A DNA stretch of 64,000 bases from NCBI GenBank assembly GCA_905160935.1, contig CAJHZI010000447.1, positions 1,532,501 through 1,596,500 of the forward strand, read 5' to 3'. The position numbers and the translations under genes were made by a program. The DNA comes from Enchytraeus crypticus. Lineage: Eukaryota > Annelida > Clitellata > Enchytraeida > Enchytraeidae. The notes beneath the pieces are model-generated. The model was not told where the DNA came from. It was given only the letters and a program-made list of their open reading frames with translations, and did not search any database. This document shows, piece by piece, positions 1 to 12,200 of this stretch (its first letter is position 1; every line of letters begins with the position of its first letter).

Positions 1-40
1 TATTCTTAAAATACGAACTAATTTTACAATTTCTTTTACA

Positions 41-150
41 AGGCAGGTAAAGCTAATGTTAACGTCAGTTCCCTCACTCGAAAGCGACGTCAGTGACGGG
101 CGAGCCCAGGACTCGAACCCCGCACACACTGATCCGCAGTCGAATTTGTT
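41..150 (-). repeat. SINE-A (tRNA-derived), 5'-truncated copy
   Basis: Read on the minus strand, this copy has the tRNA-like B box (GGTTCGAGTCC), then a body, then the 3' block TGAGGGAACTGACGTTAAC and an end reading TTAGCTTTACCTGC. The tRNA A-box half is missing beyond about 150. The same unit recurs at 9405, 41950, 47824 and 61254. The stretch from 151 to 465 holds nothing else I recognise. Confidence 0.8.
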
Positions 151-867
151 GTTGATGATGGTTGATTTAAGTGCGATTCTTCACCACCCGGGGAGGTAGA
201 CCTGCCCTCAGATTCCCCTCTCATCTCGCTCTTCTCCTACTCCGATATCATAGAAAATTTGCTCCCCACCAATCAGCTGACTGCTGCGCTCCTGCCTCAT
301 TCCAGCAGCATCAGGCTGCTGTTGATGTAGCAGTGGCTGATCAAACAGCTACTGATCTGATCTCGTGGGAGTAGACTGAGCTCTACCGAGAGGCTGTTTC
401 AGAGCATTGATCTTCAGACTGGACGGACGGTTGACGTCGAACGGTGAGAGCAGGTCAGCTGTGGGTTAAGCGTAGCCATCCTGCGGCGGCTGAGAGGTGG
501 CGGTGTCAGGACGCAGAAGAATCTGAGGGGTCAACCCAGCCGGTGAGCCGATCGGGTTCTGCGGCGGGTGTCCCATGAACGTGGGGCGCCTCAATGCGGA
601 GTCAACCCTCGCAGTGGCTAGGCTCGAGAGCTGAGGCTCTGCCCCTCGCAGAGGTTTGTTTGTCGAGGAGTGCGGTGGAGGCAGGGAGTCAAAAGATCCT
701 GGTGAGCTCACAATAAACACGATATGTCGATCGAAGCTCTGGTGATATTGTTGTTGTTGCTTCAGGAGATTGAAATGAAGCTCCCGCTGAATCTGAGGCC
801 TCCACGACTTCATCTTCTTATGTTTCTTATGAAGTGTCTGACGGCCGTGATTATCGATTCGATCATG

Positions 868-1310
868 CTTCTTATGCTGTTTAAAATGATCTACAGAACC
901 GTGCTGTTCATGTTGATCTTCAGCACCGAGCTGTTCATGATGATCTTCAGCACCGAGCTGTTCATGATGATATTCAGCACCGTGCTGTATACAATGATCT
1001 ACAGCACCGTGCTGTTCATGATGATCTTCAGCACCGTGCTGTTCATGATGATCTTCAGCACCGTGCTGTTTACAATGATATACAGCACCGTGTTGTTCAT
1101 GATTATCTTCAGCACCGAGCTGTTCATGAAGAACTTCAGCACCGAGCTGTTCATGATGATCTTCAGCACCGTGCTGTTCATGAAGATCTTCAACACTATT
1201 CTGTTCATGATGATCTACAGCACCGTGCTGTTCATGATCAGCACAGTGTAGTTCATGATTTACGTCAGCGCTATATTGTTCAATATGAACTTTAGCACCA
1301 TACTGATTAG
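868..1310 (-). repeat. 27-bp tandem repeat coding a nonapeptide array
   Basis: About 15 tandem copies of a 27-bp unit translate on the minus strand as variants of QHGAEDHHE. Length is always a multiple of three and no stop occurs, so the array has stayed in frame. Edge copies are more diverged (QYSADVNHE, QNSVEDLHE) than central ones. Such His/Glu arrays are often extended or helical and low in complexity; metal binding is possible but not shown. Open frames on the other strand and in other registers here are by-products of the repeat. Confidence 0.85.
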
Positions 1311-2691
1311 GGTCGCTGCCATGGGCTTCAATATCAAATATCTCGACGTCTTCTACCTTACCCTCCACTGACGTCTCATCTTTCTGGATGATATCATGAA
1401 CATGATGATCTTGTACGTGCTTGACGTTGCCAAGTACGTCTTCATTAAACAGTTCGTCTGAAACCATCACTACTTCCATCAGCAAGTCACTATCTGCCTC
1501 GTTATCAGCTGTTACAGACAGCTCATGAGGTGGCTCATCCCCTTCGAGCAACTCGTCTCGCACCAGTTTCCCTTCCACCAAGACATCACTGGAGAGATCA
1601 TGAGTCATGGCCGACGAGACCTCAAGCAGAACGACGTCATCCTCATCCTCCTGATCCTTCACTTCCGGTGTCAACAGCTTCAGAACATCAACTACAGGAA
1701 CCTCCACCTGATTGCCTCCGTGCTTTTGCTTATTCTTGCAGAGCAAGGCACTGTCTTTGTTAATCTTCTCTGGGTAGACTTTCTCCGCCTCCGATATAGC
1801 AGCCACCTGCAGTGCCGCCTCCACAGCCTCATTATATTCTGCTGATTTTTCCTCATCACCACCCTTAACGACCAGCTTCTTTTCTCTTAGTTTGGCAACT
1901 AGGAATTTCTCTCTCTTACATTCTCGCTTTACTATAATCTTAGATGAATAGGCTCGAATGGAAGGTAACGACGTAGTAAGGGTCGCCAGCGTTGCGCTTG
2001 ACTTTAGTTCTTGATCTATTTTGTCAAGCTCTCTATGGATGTGGCTAACAGCTATGTTCGCAGTAGGAGTGAGACGAACAACTCTCAATGGATGACAGTG
2101 GTAAGTGTCCGGTTTAGGAACCTTCTTCACTTAGTTTCTTGAATAAGACTCGGGCAGATGACGAACATAATATCCATAACCATGACCATTCAGAGGCACC
2201 AGCGTCGATCCCTGCTGAGTCCCATAGGTCTTGATAATCGGCACTGCGATGTGGTGGAAGTTCTTCAATGCAGACAGAAAGGTACCATCAAGCAGAACTC
2301 TCGAGGAGAGCGGGATCAGCAAATCCACGTCGTAGCTGGATTCATAATCGATCGCTGAAGGTTTGTACAGCGAAAAACTCTGTATTGATGATGTAGAACA
2401 TCGAGAAAATGTAATGTCATCGATGTTTAGGGGCTCAAAGAGTTTACGGACTTCAGGCGACAACACGCGACGTTTGAAATTTGTTTGTGACTTGTCAACT
2501 ATGACACAAATTTCAGCAGAACACGGACATACAGCTCTACCTTTAAATACTTTTACTCTCTTCTTCTTCAACCCCGCCACCAAACTCACTCTATTAGCAA
2601 TCTGATGATTGTGGGAAGCAGAACGATGCAAAGGTTTACCGGGTGTATCGAGAGTAGATCCGGTGAACCCGGACAACTCCTTGACATATGA

Positions 2692-2772
2692 GATCCCAGG
2701 GATGTAGGGTAGATTTGTGAGGGGACTGATGGCCACCGAGTTACGATGCTCTAGAAGAAAACTGCGATCATA
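2692..2772 (-). other. 4E-BP-like eIF4E-binding segment
   Basis: The encoded peptide reads MYDRSFLLEHRNSVAISP and continues through LTNLPYIPGIS. In 4E-BPs the Tyr and the two hydrophobic residues of YxxxxLL contact the dorsal face of eIF4E, and the downstream IPGV-type motif contacts its lateral face. Spacing between the two sites (about 14 residues from LL to LPYIPG) resembles that in 4E-BPs, and a Ser sits in the RNS position equivalent to the RNSP phosphosite region. Sequence match is by eye; function is inferred. Confidence 0.6.
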
Positions 2773-3335
2773 CATAAGGATCTTACTTGATTCAGACGAC
2801 TTTATACTTGAAAATGATGATTTTTCAACCGTTGAGTTCTCTTGGAAATTTACCTCAGGCTCTTCATCTGTCTTAGGGTCTGTTACTATAAAGTTCATTG
2901 CCTTTTTTTGGCTTTTGTTTTCTCTTGTCATGAGTCTCGTAATCCTCGTTAACTTTAGATTCCGGATGTGGTTTACGCTTCCTTAATTGTCGACTGGATG
3001 AATTGTTCATATCACCACACATTGCTTTAGCTTCAACGATGGTCAGGTCAAGAACAGATCTGCGAGATCCTCGTCTGCTTCTCTTTGTATCAGTAGCAGC
3101 TGAGTTAAGGCTGTCCATGTTATCTGCTACGGCATCATTTCTTTCTTTCTCATTCAAACCTACCACTTCTAAATCATACGGTGACTCATCATTAGAGGTC
3201 GAGGAAAGCAGCTCCAAGGAGAATGTGCTCCATTGACAGGTTCAGAAGTTCCAAGTAGCGCTGTCAAAGGATTAAACAAACAAGAGCTTGAAATGGAATC
3301 GAAATCTGAAGTCATGGCTCCGTCTGGTGCATCAG

Positions 3336-4495
3336 CTAGGTTTTGGTCATAGCAGCTGTAGACATCGAGACAGGTAACCCATGAGAGGTAGTAGGATTCA
3401 CATTATCCTCATAAGCAGGATCATCAGAAGGAGAAAACGATCCTCTAAAACAGACAGCATTAAAGCGTTGAAGAGCCATTGAGATTCTTTGTCTCAAGAA
3501 AGAGGTTTCACGTTTATCATCGGTAATATCTGAAATTTTTCTACCTAAAATATTGATAAACTCTGAGGCAGCTTCATTCACTGGGCCAAAGGTTTCAATT
3601 GCTATTGGCATGAAATCGTAGACTAAAGGCAAATCTCTATATTTCTCGAGTTTCCTTCTGGCAGCCAGTTCGGCTGCTCCGCCAGCTGAAGATGACGTTA
3701 CGTGAAGGTAAGAATTGGCTAGGGTATCAGAGACTGTTACATCCCATGCTAAGCACTTACCCTTTTGCCACGTTATGAGCGTAAGGCCATCTGGACGCTT
3801 TCCATCAGACCGAAAGAGACCCGGAGACTCCTTGATAGAAGGAATGCTGGCTTTAGTAAGAGCACGCCAAACGATGTCGTTAAGATTGCGATGCCGACTA
3901 GCCCTACCTGCACTCCTTTTGCACGATAGACTGTGGGTGCCTCTTGAGTCTACTATGGTACCACATGGGCAAGTGTTTGGCTCACATAGCTGAGCACCAA
4001 GTCTGAAGCCAATAGCAACTCTAACGGACTCATCGTCCAAATGAAGGCCGCAGGATGAGATAGGGAAGGCGTGTAACCAGTCACTGCTTCGTGGACTAGA
4101 AGCAGCCAACAGCCTTGCTCTATCAGATGCGTCAGATTGAGAATTTAAAATCTGCTCAAAGCATTTTTCAATGGCTTTTACATCCCAGAATTGTTGTATA
4201 CTATATTGATCTCCAGTTGGAGCAAAAGCGTTATACCGCTCAGACCATAATAAAAGAGCAAGATCAAAGTTGACATCATGATAGGATGAGAAGTGACCTA
4301 GAATGGAGTCCTGAAGTGACCTGGTAGAAATGTATTAAGATATGAATGCTGAGGGCGCAACATGTGACGTTTGTCTAATACCTAACCCACCTTTCTTAAA
4401 TGGTAGGGTAGCCTGTGACCACTGAGTATCAGACAGGGCAATGTTAGACATCGTGGAAAGGCACTCTTTCAGTTTATTATCAAATGCTATTAATG
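3336..4495 (-). mobile_element. Retroelement fragment with restriction-like nuclease domain
   Basis: An open frame (257 codons to 3336) extends upstream through related but interrupted codons to about 4495. It resembles the C-terminal part of a reverse-transcriptase protein family frequent in cnidarians, sponges and lancelets. Visible features are a CPCG...H...C zinc-knuckle-like cluster (residues 47-63), a following RH...LN block, KRPDG (104-108) and WDVTVSD (122-128). The Asp/Lys spacing fits a PD-(D/E)XK-type nuclease core. Upstream codons include SDTQWSQATLPF and GGLGIRQ, typical of the segment that follows the RT domain, but with a stop near 4330. The RT core itself is absent, so this is a 5'-truncated, inactive copy ending near a TA microsatellite. 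Confidence 0.7.
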
Positions 4496-4529
4496 CTGGG
4501 TGATTGATGCAAGATGCTATCAGAATCTT

Positions 4530-4548
4530 ATATGTATATATATAAGAT

Positions 4549-4614
<66 letters not shown>
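4530..4614. repeat. (TA)n microsatellite
   Basis: An essentially uninterrupted TA dinucleotide run. It separates the truncated nuclease-domain retroelement on the left from a LINE-A fragment on the right. Confidence 0.95.
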
Positions 4615-4615
<1 letters not shown>

Positions 4616-4616
<1 letters not shown>

Positions 4617-5165
4617 ATCAGAATTTTTATCAAGGCTGTGAAATACCTTGGAATCATTTTTGATAGTGACTTAAAGTCCCACATCTCTTCTTACTTTCGC
4701 TAACAACTTTTATATCATTCCGTGTGGGCAGATAATTTTAGGCTTAATTAATTAATGATTAATCAATCAATTTTTTACTATAAACTAAGTTTTACTATTG
4801 TAATACATTACTACTTGGGTTGCCTTCTTCTCTCAACCGTTTACATGTACAGCAGGTCCGAAATTCTCTCGCACGTGTTGTTTGCAAGTCCTCTAGACTT
4901 CAATCTCGCTTTCATTCTCTACTTTGCAATCTTCACTGGCTCCCTGTTATTCTACGCATAAAATATAGAATAGCTCTGTTAACTTTCAAAACTCAGCGAT
5001 TTAAAAAAGCCTTTTTATTTATCTCAAATTCTTCTTCCCTATCGTCCCTCACGTGCACTTCGTTCCACAGATGCCAATCAACTCTCTGTTCCAAATATTC
5101 TCACATCATTGGGTAGACGTTCATTCTCTTCTGCAGCACCCACGATCTGGAACTCTTTACCTAGT
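4616..5165 (+). mobile_element. LINE-A reverse-transcriptase C-terminal fragment
   Basis: Plus-strand codons in shifting frames read VKYLGIIFDSDLKSHIS, then SLNRLH...[31 protein letters not shown], then YSHIIG and PTIWNSLP. These match, block by block, the better preserved LINE-A copy at 42985-44274 in the opposite orientation. The fragment covers only the region after the RT catalytic core, has several frameshifts, and stops abruptly in a GTAGTG repeat. It is a dead copy. Confidence 0.8.
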
Positions 5166-5200
5166 AGTGGTAGTGGTAGTGGTAGTGGTAGTAGTAGTAA
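5161..5200. repeat. (GTAGTG)n microsatellite
   Basis: A short GTA/GTG tract directly at the broken end of the LINE-A fragment. Confidence 0.85.
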
Positions 5201-5401
5201 GTGTACTATATAATATAGCTAATAATGCGAATAAAATATTAAAAGGCACCATTAATTTTGCTAAGGCTTGTCTAATACCACGCTTGGTATATTTTACTAG
5301 TATAGATATATTCTCTCTTACTAGAGTTCTGTCAGGTGCCAGATCCAAGGTGCAGATCCATATACCAAATATGCTTTCACGCTCCACAAAGAGCAATCTA
5401 T

Positions 5402-6216
5402 AGATCAACAAGTTAACCCATTCACAGAAGTATTAGCAGTATCCATACATTATGTAGTTTATATATAGCTATGAAAAATATGATCTCTGAGGATTTCCCT
5501 TGTTTTCTTCAGTTTTTGCCTGGTTACTTCTGACGACACATGTTGTAAGCATCTGTACCTTAGTGTCCCGTATACAGCACGATAGAAATGTATAGTGCGT
5601 TAGTCAGTGTACCGTTATAAATATTATGTTTTTCGCGCATACTATTTTAATACAATTTCGAAGCACCTTCTTGTTCCATCTGAACAAAATCCACTAGAGG
5701 AGACTTTAAACATCGGCTGACTTGTAATCTCGGTTACGGTGTATCTATTTAATGAGCTTCATACTCAGCTAGCATATCATGAGGTCTCGCCTTCAACCAT
5801 CTCATTCTTTTATTTGTGCATTTCTGCATTTCAAAGAAAGTGTTGTTCTCCTATCAAAACATTCCCTAATCCATTGGTCATGATTTAAATAATGAATATG
5901 GATATTATTTTGTGCAAAACCTTTAACATTTAGTATTATAATTTAATACGTATTTAAGATATTAAAGGTTTAATATCTGTTTCATCGTCCACTACGATAC
6001 CAAGGACGTTGTGAGGATAAGCGAGCGACGTCAAAATTGGTAAGTCTGTATCATCGTGTACTGTCATTTTACACTAATAATGCGTTAGCAGATTGTTTCT
6101 AACATGATAAGGAATATTTAAAAGGAAATTTTGTTAAGGGTTTTCTGCCCGACAGTAGACTACACCAGCGAAATAATATTCTAACAATTAAAACGCAATT
6201 AATTTTTACATTTCAG
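5402..6216. other. No gene recognised
   Basis: AT-rich sequence without a supported exon. A good donor-like TTG|GTAAGT at about 6039 could end an upstream exon of the Ser-rich gene, but the frame that phase would require carries a stop just upstream, so I did not call it. Confidence 0.5.
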
Positions 6217-9200
6217 AGTACAACGAAGCTTTTGAGGAAGCGGACATTGAGGTTTGACATTTTAAACATTTAGTTAAACACTAATTTAATTGTCAGTTGT
6301 ACATAAATTGTTGCAGTATGATTAGATTGATACAGATCGAACTAACAAATGAAGAAGTTCTTGAAAGAGTCGGTACAGAGAGACAGCTAATAGATGTAAT
6401 AAGAAATAGAAAGAAAAGCTGGATAAGACATAGTATAGGAGAAATGGTTTGCTGAAGGAAGTAATAGAAGGAGGATTGCAGGGGAAAAGAGTTAAGAGGC
6501 AGACCAAGACATGGCATGTTGGATGATTTGATAACAAATTATTATATGGAGCTCGAAAGAAAAGCTGAGGATAGAATTGGTTGGAAGAGTTAGATGGCAT
6601 GGACCTGCCGTTAGGCAGTACACTAGAAGAAAAAGAAGGAATCTACAAGTAATTATAAGTAGTGAGGCTGCAAAATTGAAATTTAGCATTTAGACACTGC
6701 GCCATATCACAGCAAACATTTTTACAAATGAGGATGCACACTTTATGGTTGACTAGTATACTGGAGACAGACATTAAACTGCTAATGGCGGTTTGGCCCG
6801 ACCTATAAATCTCCGACCAACTACGCCGGTGTATGAAAGGGCTTAGTACTTGAAGTACGTAAAGGTTATTGAAACAGCGACGTTACTGTCAAAATGTTAT
6901 TCAGACATAAGGATGGGTAAAGCTGCGAAAAGCGTTATACATGTACATGCAGTTAGCGTGAATTCATATGGGAAACAGTTTAAATCCTTTTGTTTATTCG
7001 TACGAGTTACATTAGACCGTATTTTCATTTTCCTGAAGGAAAGATAACTACCTTTAATGGATTTTTAAAAACCTATGAGCTTTGAAATTCGTGAAAGTAA
7101 CTAAGTTATTTATCTTAATTTCATTTTTTCTTTCTTAACTGCTATGCGATGTTGATTAAAGGAAACTTGGGAATAGTTCAAAAGAAAACTGTACGTGTTT
7201 CGTAAGGTTCGTCTAAGGCTGATACTGAGGTAAATATTAAAGAGCCACCAGAGTAATCAAATCCAATTAGCTGTTGCCATAATATGAATTAAAGCTATGC
7301 AATAAACAATGAAAACAATTTCTTATTTAGTCTACTACTTAGTGCTCGCTATGATAAATGCAGGAATGTGTATTTTATGCCTACAGTTACTACAGTTAGT
7401 GAAACACTATATAGAAAAACCGTTCAATATGCAATGATTAGGCCTTTTATAAAATCATCCATTGTTATGTTTATGCTAAACCCAGGAGAATGATGGACAG
7501 GGCGGTTACGCATCAGACGCGGACTCTAAGCACAGCAGAAGTAGCAGCAAGGGCTCACACCAGAGAATTGCTGCTTCTATTAGCGGTAGTATAGTCCGAG
7601 ACTTTTAGTGATTTATTTGTTCATTGATTTCAAATTATTTCCTTTTTCACAACTTCAGTTAAAAAGCTGGTAAAGCTAATGTTAACATCAATTGCCAGAA
7701 CTGAACTTTCCAAGCCCAGAAATACAAGTAGACTTCCTCATGTAAGTTAGTAAGTTATTCATTAACTGAATCGGTAACATCATTATCTTCTTATCGTGTC
7801 CTCATACAGCATTAACCCAGCGTCTGACACAATCACTCGCCCGATCATTGAACTCTCTGAGATCCTCAGGCGTGGCACCATCGCCGGTCAAGTTGCAGTT
7901 CATCAAATGGTCAATGTCCTTCTCCTCCAGGCCGCATTCACATACTATTGAACCATTATAATAACCCCATCGGCTCATTGCAACCTTTGTCCGACTGACA
8001 CCTGTCCTAAATCTATTTAAGCATAGCCACGTTCGTCGATCCTCATCGCACCCACACGGAAGACTTTCTGATGCTTCTACGCTTATTTTATTCTCTGGAA
8101 CTGATTTGAGATGTTCTCTCCACTCCTGGAGGCGAGATTGCTTCACTGACTGAGTTAGTGGCGACACTGAATTTAAGAAGCTGTGCCTTGATTGGAGTCG
8201 CGATCTCCGAAGATTTTCACCATGTAATGTATGTCGTTGATCCTGTTCTTGTCTACTTCTTTCAGCTTGGCTAGCACATTACGTCAGATGGCTGGTGGTG
8301 CTATGCCAAAGAGCAAGTACAGACTGTCCTTATGGTTGGTTTCAGGTAACCTGTTATATGACGACACGCAGCATTAAGAGCACTGTCAATTTTATGGACA
8401 TGTGTGGGGCGACCCCAAACAGTGCAGGCATACTCAGCGCTAGAGTAGCAGAGGGCCAATGCTGTGGAGCGTATTGTGTTGGCCTTTGCACCCCAATGAG
8501 TGTTCGCCAGTTATCCTAATATGGAATTTCTTCTACTGGCTTTTGCCTTCGACTTTCCAACATGCTGCTTGAAACTAAAAATCCTATCTAAAGTTACACC
8601 AAGGTATACGGGGTGTGTACAGTATTGTAGTTCTTCACCTTCACATGTAACTTTAAGCTCCTTACTAGCATCCTTATTTCTTAATGAAAGGCACACTTGT
8701 GTTTTGGCAGGGTTAGGTTTTAGGTGATTTTTCACATAATATACCGACAGTGATTCTAGGACTTCATTTAATCGATTTTCAATGTCATTGAAATTCATAG
8801 ACTGATAAGCGGAACAGTTGTCATCAGCATAGATGAAACTTCTGGTATTCTGCATAATTGGCTGATCATTAGTATAGATGTCGAACATCATTATAAAACT
8901 GAATCATTGCCAAAACTACTTATATGTACTTTATAATTTACTATAGTCTCTCTCTCTCTCTTAGTGCACTACCTATGGCAGGTCCATGTCATATAACGCC
9001 TCCACTCTTCTCTGTTTTCCGCTTTCCTCGTCATGTCCACATGTGAGTGGATCTTTAAATCATCTAATATTCCTAATCTTGGCCTACCTCTGCCTCTGTT
9101 TCCTTCCATTCTACCTTCTATGACCTCTTTTAATAGACCTTCCCCCTTAGAATGTGTCCTATCCATCTCTTCTTCCTATTTCTTCATGCATTTATCAACT

Positions 9201-12200
9201 ATCTATCTGTGCCAACTCTCTCCAGGACTTCCTCATTTGTAACTTTTTGCATCCAGCTAATCCTTTCAATTCTACTCCATATCCACATTTCCAATGCCTC
9301 TAGTTTCCTGATATCTTCCTGCCGTAAGTTCCACATTTCATCAATTTTCATATCCATATAATAGCGTGGTCCATACCATGGTATACCGTATCATACTATA
9401 TATGTAAAGCTGGTAAAGCCAATGTTAACGTCAGTTTCCTCACTCGAAAGAGATGTCATTGACGGGCAAGCGCCAGGATGTGAACCCCGCGCCTACTGTT
9501 CTGCGGTCGAATTTCTAATGTTTAATACTTGTAATGTTTAATTTAAAATGTTTAATACTTATAATGTGCAAGGCAAGTATTTTATTGCTAGCATGCCGCT
9601 ATTGTGAATGCAGACGATATTGCATGGAAACGCCACTCTTGCTGTCAACGAAGTTTCCTTCTGTTGAATTCCAAGTGTTTGAGATAACGCCGAGCGATCG
9701 TTCTGTGCGCATATAATTTAAGTTATCAAATCCTGCAGGAATATGTAGCGTATCAGACAGTAATTGTTTATTATTCTTGGAGTAATCAAGTTAAACCTTC
9801 TGCGTTAAGTTTGTTTATTTAATTCTAATTTAATTTTGCCGTGAATTGACACCTATGTGTAGCAATAATCCCTTTCTGCATCTTAAGTGTCTCAAGTATA
9901 TCATTGGTATTTCATATTTCACAAATATAGATAAAGAGGAGCTGAAAGATAACTTAGCTAAACTTCGAGTGAAGTATGGCGACTCAGAAATTGAGAAAAG
10001 TGGCAGACAATCTGTTCAGAGTAAGAGTAGCAGATCCAGCAGAACAAGCAGACAGACAAACAGCAGCATAGGCAGCAAAACAAGCAGGCAGACAAACAGC
10101 AGCAAGAGCAGTACGAGAAGAGGATCAAGCCAACAAAGCCAGGAGGGAAAAATTCGTGACAAGAGCAAGTCTAGTGAAAGAGAAACAACGAGCCCTGGAA
10201 GTCGTCAGGGGACGGGGCCTAGGGACATCAGACCAGCTAGTCAGCTAAGCAGAGCTTCGAGCCATGGAAGTCGTCAGGGGGCTGGGCCTAGGAACAGCAG
10301 ACCAGCTAGTCAGCTAAGCAGTGCGAGTCAAGAGAGCAAAGGCTCTTCTGTAAGTAGGAAATCCACTTCTAGTAAGAAATCCACTTCAAGTAAGAACTCT
10401 GGAGCCAGCAGTAGATCAGCTATGAGTTTTTCAAGTGTTAAATCTGGAGCTGATATGAGAGGTAAACATGAGGAGAAGGGCCCCATTGCTACTGCTCCTG
10501 CTCGACATCAGCTAAATGATATTGTTGAGAGTCAAGATGAGAGCACAGCCGCGATCAATCAGTCAAATGAGATTAAAACTACAACATCTAATGATTTAGT
10601 TGAAGGAAGTGATGATGCAGAGAAGACATCGCTGAATGGAAGATTCATTTTACAGAATCCCAGAGAACCTTCAGACCGGAAGTCGCCGTATGACAGGGAT
10701 TCTGAGAACTCTGGAGGACGGGAGCAGACTGTGAATATTTCTGAACGCGATGATAGTTCTTTAGGGGACGAGAGAGGCTCCAGTGAGAGAAGATTTGGGG
10801 GAACTGTGACAACACAAAGCCCTTCGTTGGTTCGTGAAGGTACATTCGATGTGTCTGATCAGCAGTCAAGTAGTGAGGCGCCTCATTCCGTCACCGCAGT
10901 CCATGATGAGAATTCTGTGGAAGCTCGCGGTGATAAGAGTACGGAGAGTTCATCCGATTCCTCGAGCTCTGACGACGAAGACGATGATGATGACGACGAT
11001 GACAGTTCAGATAGCTCAAAGAACGATGATGGAGGAAACAAGGTTATTGACGACTATTGCTGTCCATTTGTACTTTATTCACTAATTAATTTTTATCATC
11101 TTCATCTTCTTTAGAATTCCATTTTAACTAGGGTCGGGATACGAATATAAACTTTTCCATTGGTTTTATTAAATTATGTAGCAATTTCTAGAGCCTAGGC
11201 GCTCACCAACCGAATGCCCTTTCTGACATTGGTTTCAATTTTAGTTCTTTGTCGCCGTTTACAACACACGCAGTCTACGATTAGTCTATTCTTCAGAAAC
11301 CTGGACACAAAACGGGTTATTTATATCATAATTTAAGCAAACTACTGTTATAGATCGGTATACTACAAAACACTTAGTTTTGTAGGCCCATACTCAGAGT
11401 ATATAAATTCCATAACTTAGTTCACTGGTCGCGGAAATAGTAGTCGCGAGCGTTAGAACTACCCTGTGACAATTCTAAAGCTAATGCATTGAATGTGTTG
11501 CATGTAGATCGCATCAGTATTAGATTTTTTCTAGAATTACATTAATGTTAGACATATTAGGCGTTAAGGTGTCCGTTGCTGATGAAAACTTCAGTTAAAC
11601 AATTTTTAAAGTGTTCACAACAGTGCTGGCTAGCGAAGAGTGACGCTAACGTTTGCGAACATCCTCAGTTATATTCTAGACTTTGAATTCGAAAAATGTT
11701 ACAATATCAAAATTACAGGTTGTCAAATCGAATTAGCGTAATAAATCTTTTGTGAAATATCGTAATTGATTTCTAGTTGGTGAAATATTGTTGTTTCTAT
11801 CTATATATCAAGAATTTGAAAGTTTAAATGTGTGCGCAGGCCTGTATAGAGATTGAACTTTCGATATAATCAATATTTTCGGCAGGCCAATAATCTTATC
11901 GTAATCCAATTTGACTTAATGACTTAATTGATTATTTTTCTCAGCCAAGTAACTACAAAACGCATGCAAGCAATCAGAACGGACAGGTCTAAACGAGATC
12001 TTTTCTGCTGAGGTAGGCCTATATTATTAACTGAAGGCTTATGTATAATTAAGAAAATAGAATACCGCAATTAAAATGTATTTGTACACTTTAATTATTG
12101 TGTTTCAATACCCATATTTTAATTTTCGTTTTAATCAAGACAAAGATGAAAAATCTCACAAATCGGAATTTCAGTAAAATATCTTATGAACTTCATGTCA

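Larger units (their letters stand above)
466..3315 (-). pseudogene. Large unrecognised protein with 4E-BP-like motif and nonapeptide repeats; reading frame disrupted
   Basis: A coding region of about 2.8 kb without obvious introns, read in three consecutive open blocks: an ATG at 3315 followed by a short block, a block to about 2905, a block to a TAA at 2131-2133, then 554 further open codons in the same frame down to 466. The frame changes near 3218 and again in an A-run (minus strand) near 2905. The N-terminal third is Ser/Arg/Lys-rich. At 2752-2772 it carries YDRSFLL followed by EHRNS and, at 2692-2712, LPYIPGI. This is the arrangement of metazoan 4E-BP proteins: canonical YxxxxL-hydrophobic motif, RNSP-like turn, then IPGVT-like second site. 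A role in binding eIF4E is therefore inferred. The last third is acidic and contains a His/Glu-rich 9-residue repeat array. It could be a decayed gene, or an intact gene with assembly errors or undetected small introns. Confidence 0.45.

Noticed and set aside
724..1251. Plus-strand open frame over the nonapeptide array
   Set aside because: Antisense shadow of the 27-bp in-frame repeat; the minus-strand frame extends far beyond the repeat and is the coding one.
2125..2140. Programmed stop-codon readthrough
   Set aside because: The TAA GTG context is not a known readthrough signal, and nearby frameshifts favour mutation or sequence error; kept only as a question.
5990..6040. First exon of the Ser-rich gene ending at the GTAAGT near 6039
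   Set aside because: The phase needed by the next exon puts a TAA within the putative exon and no good acceptor or ATG lies after it.
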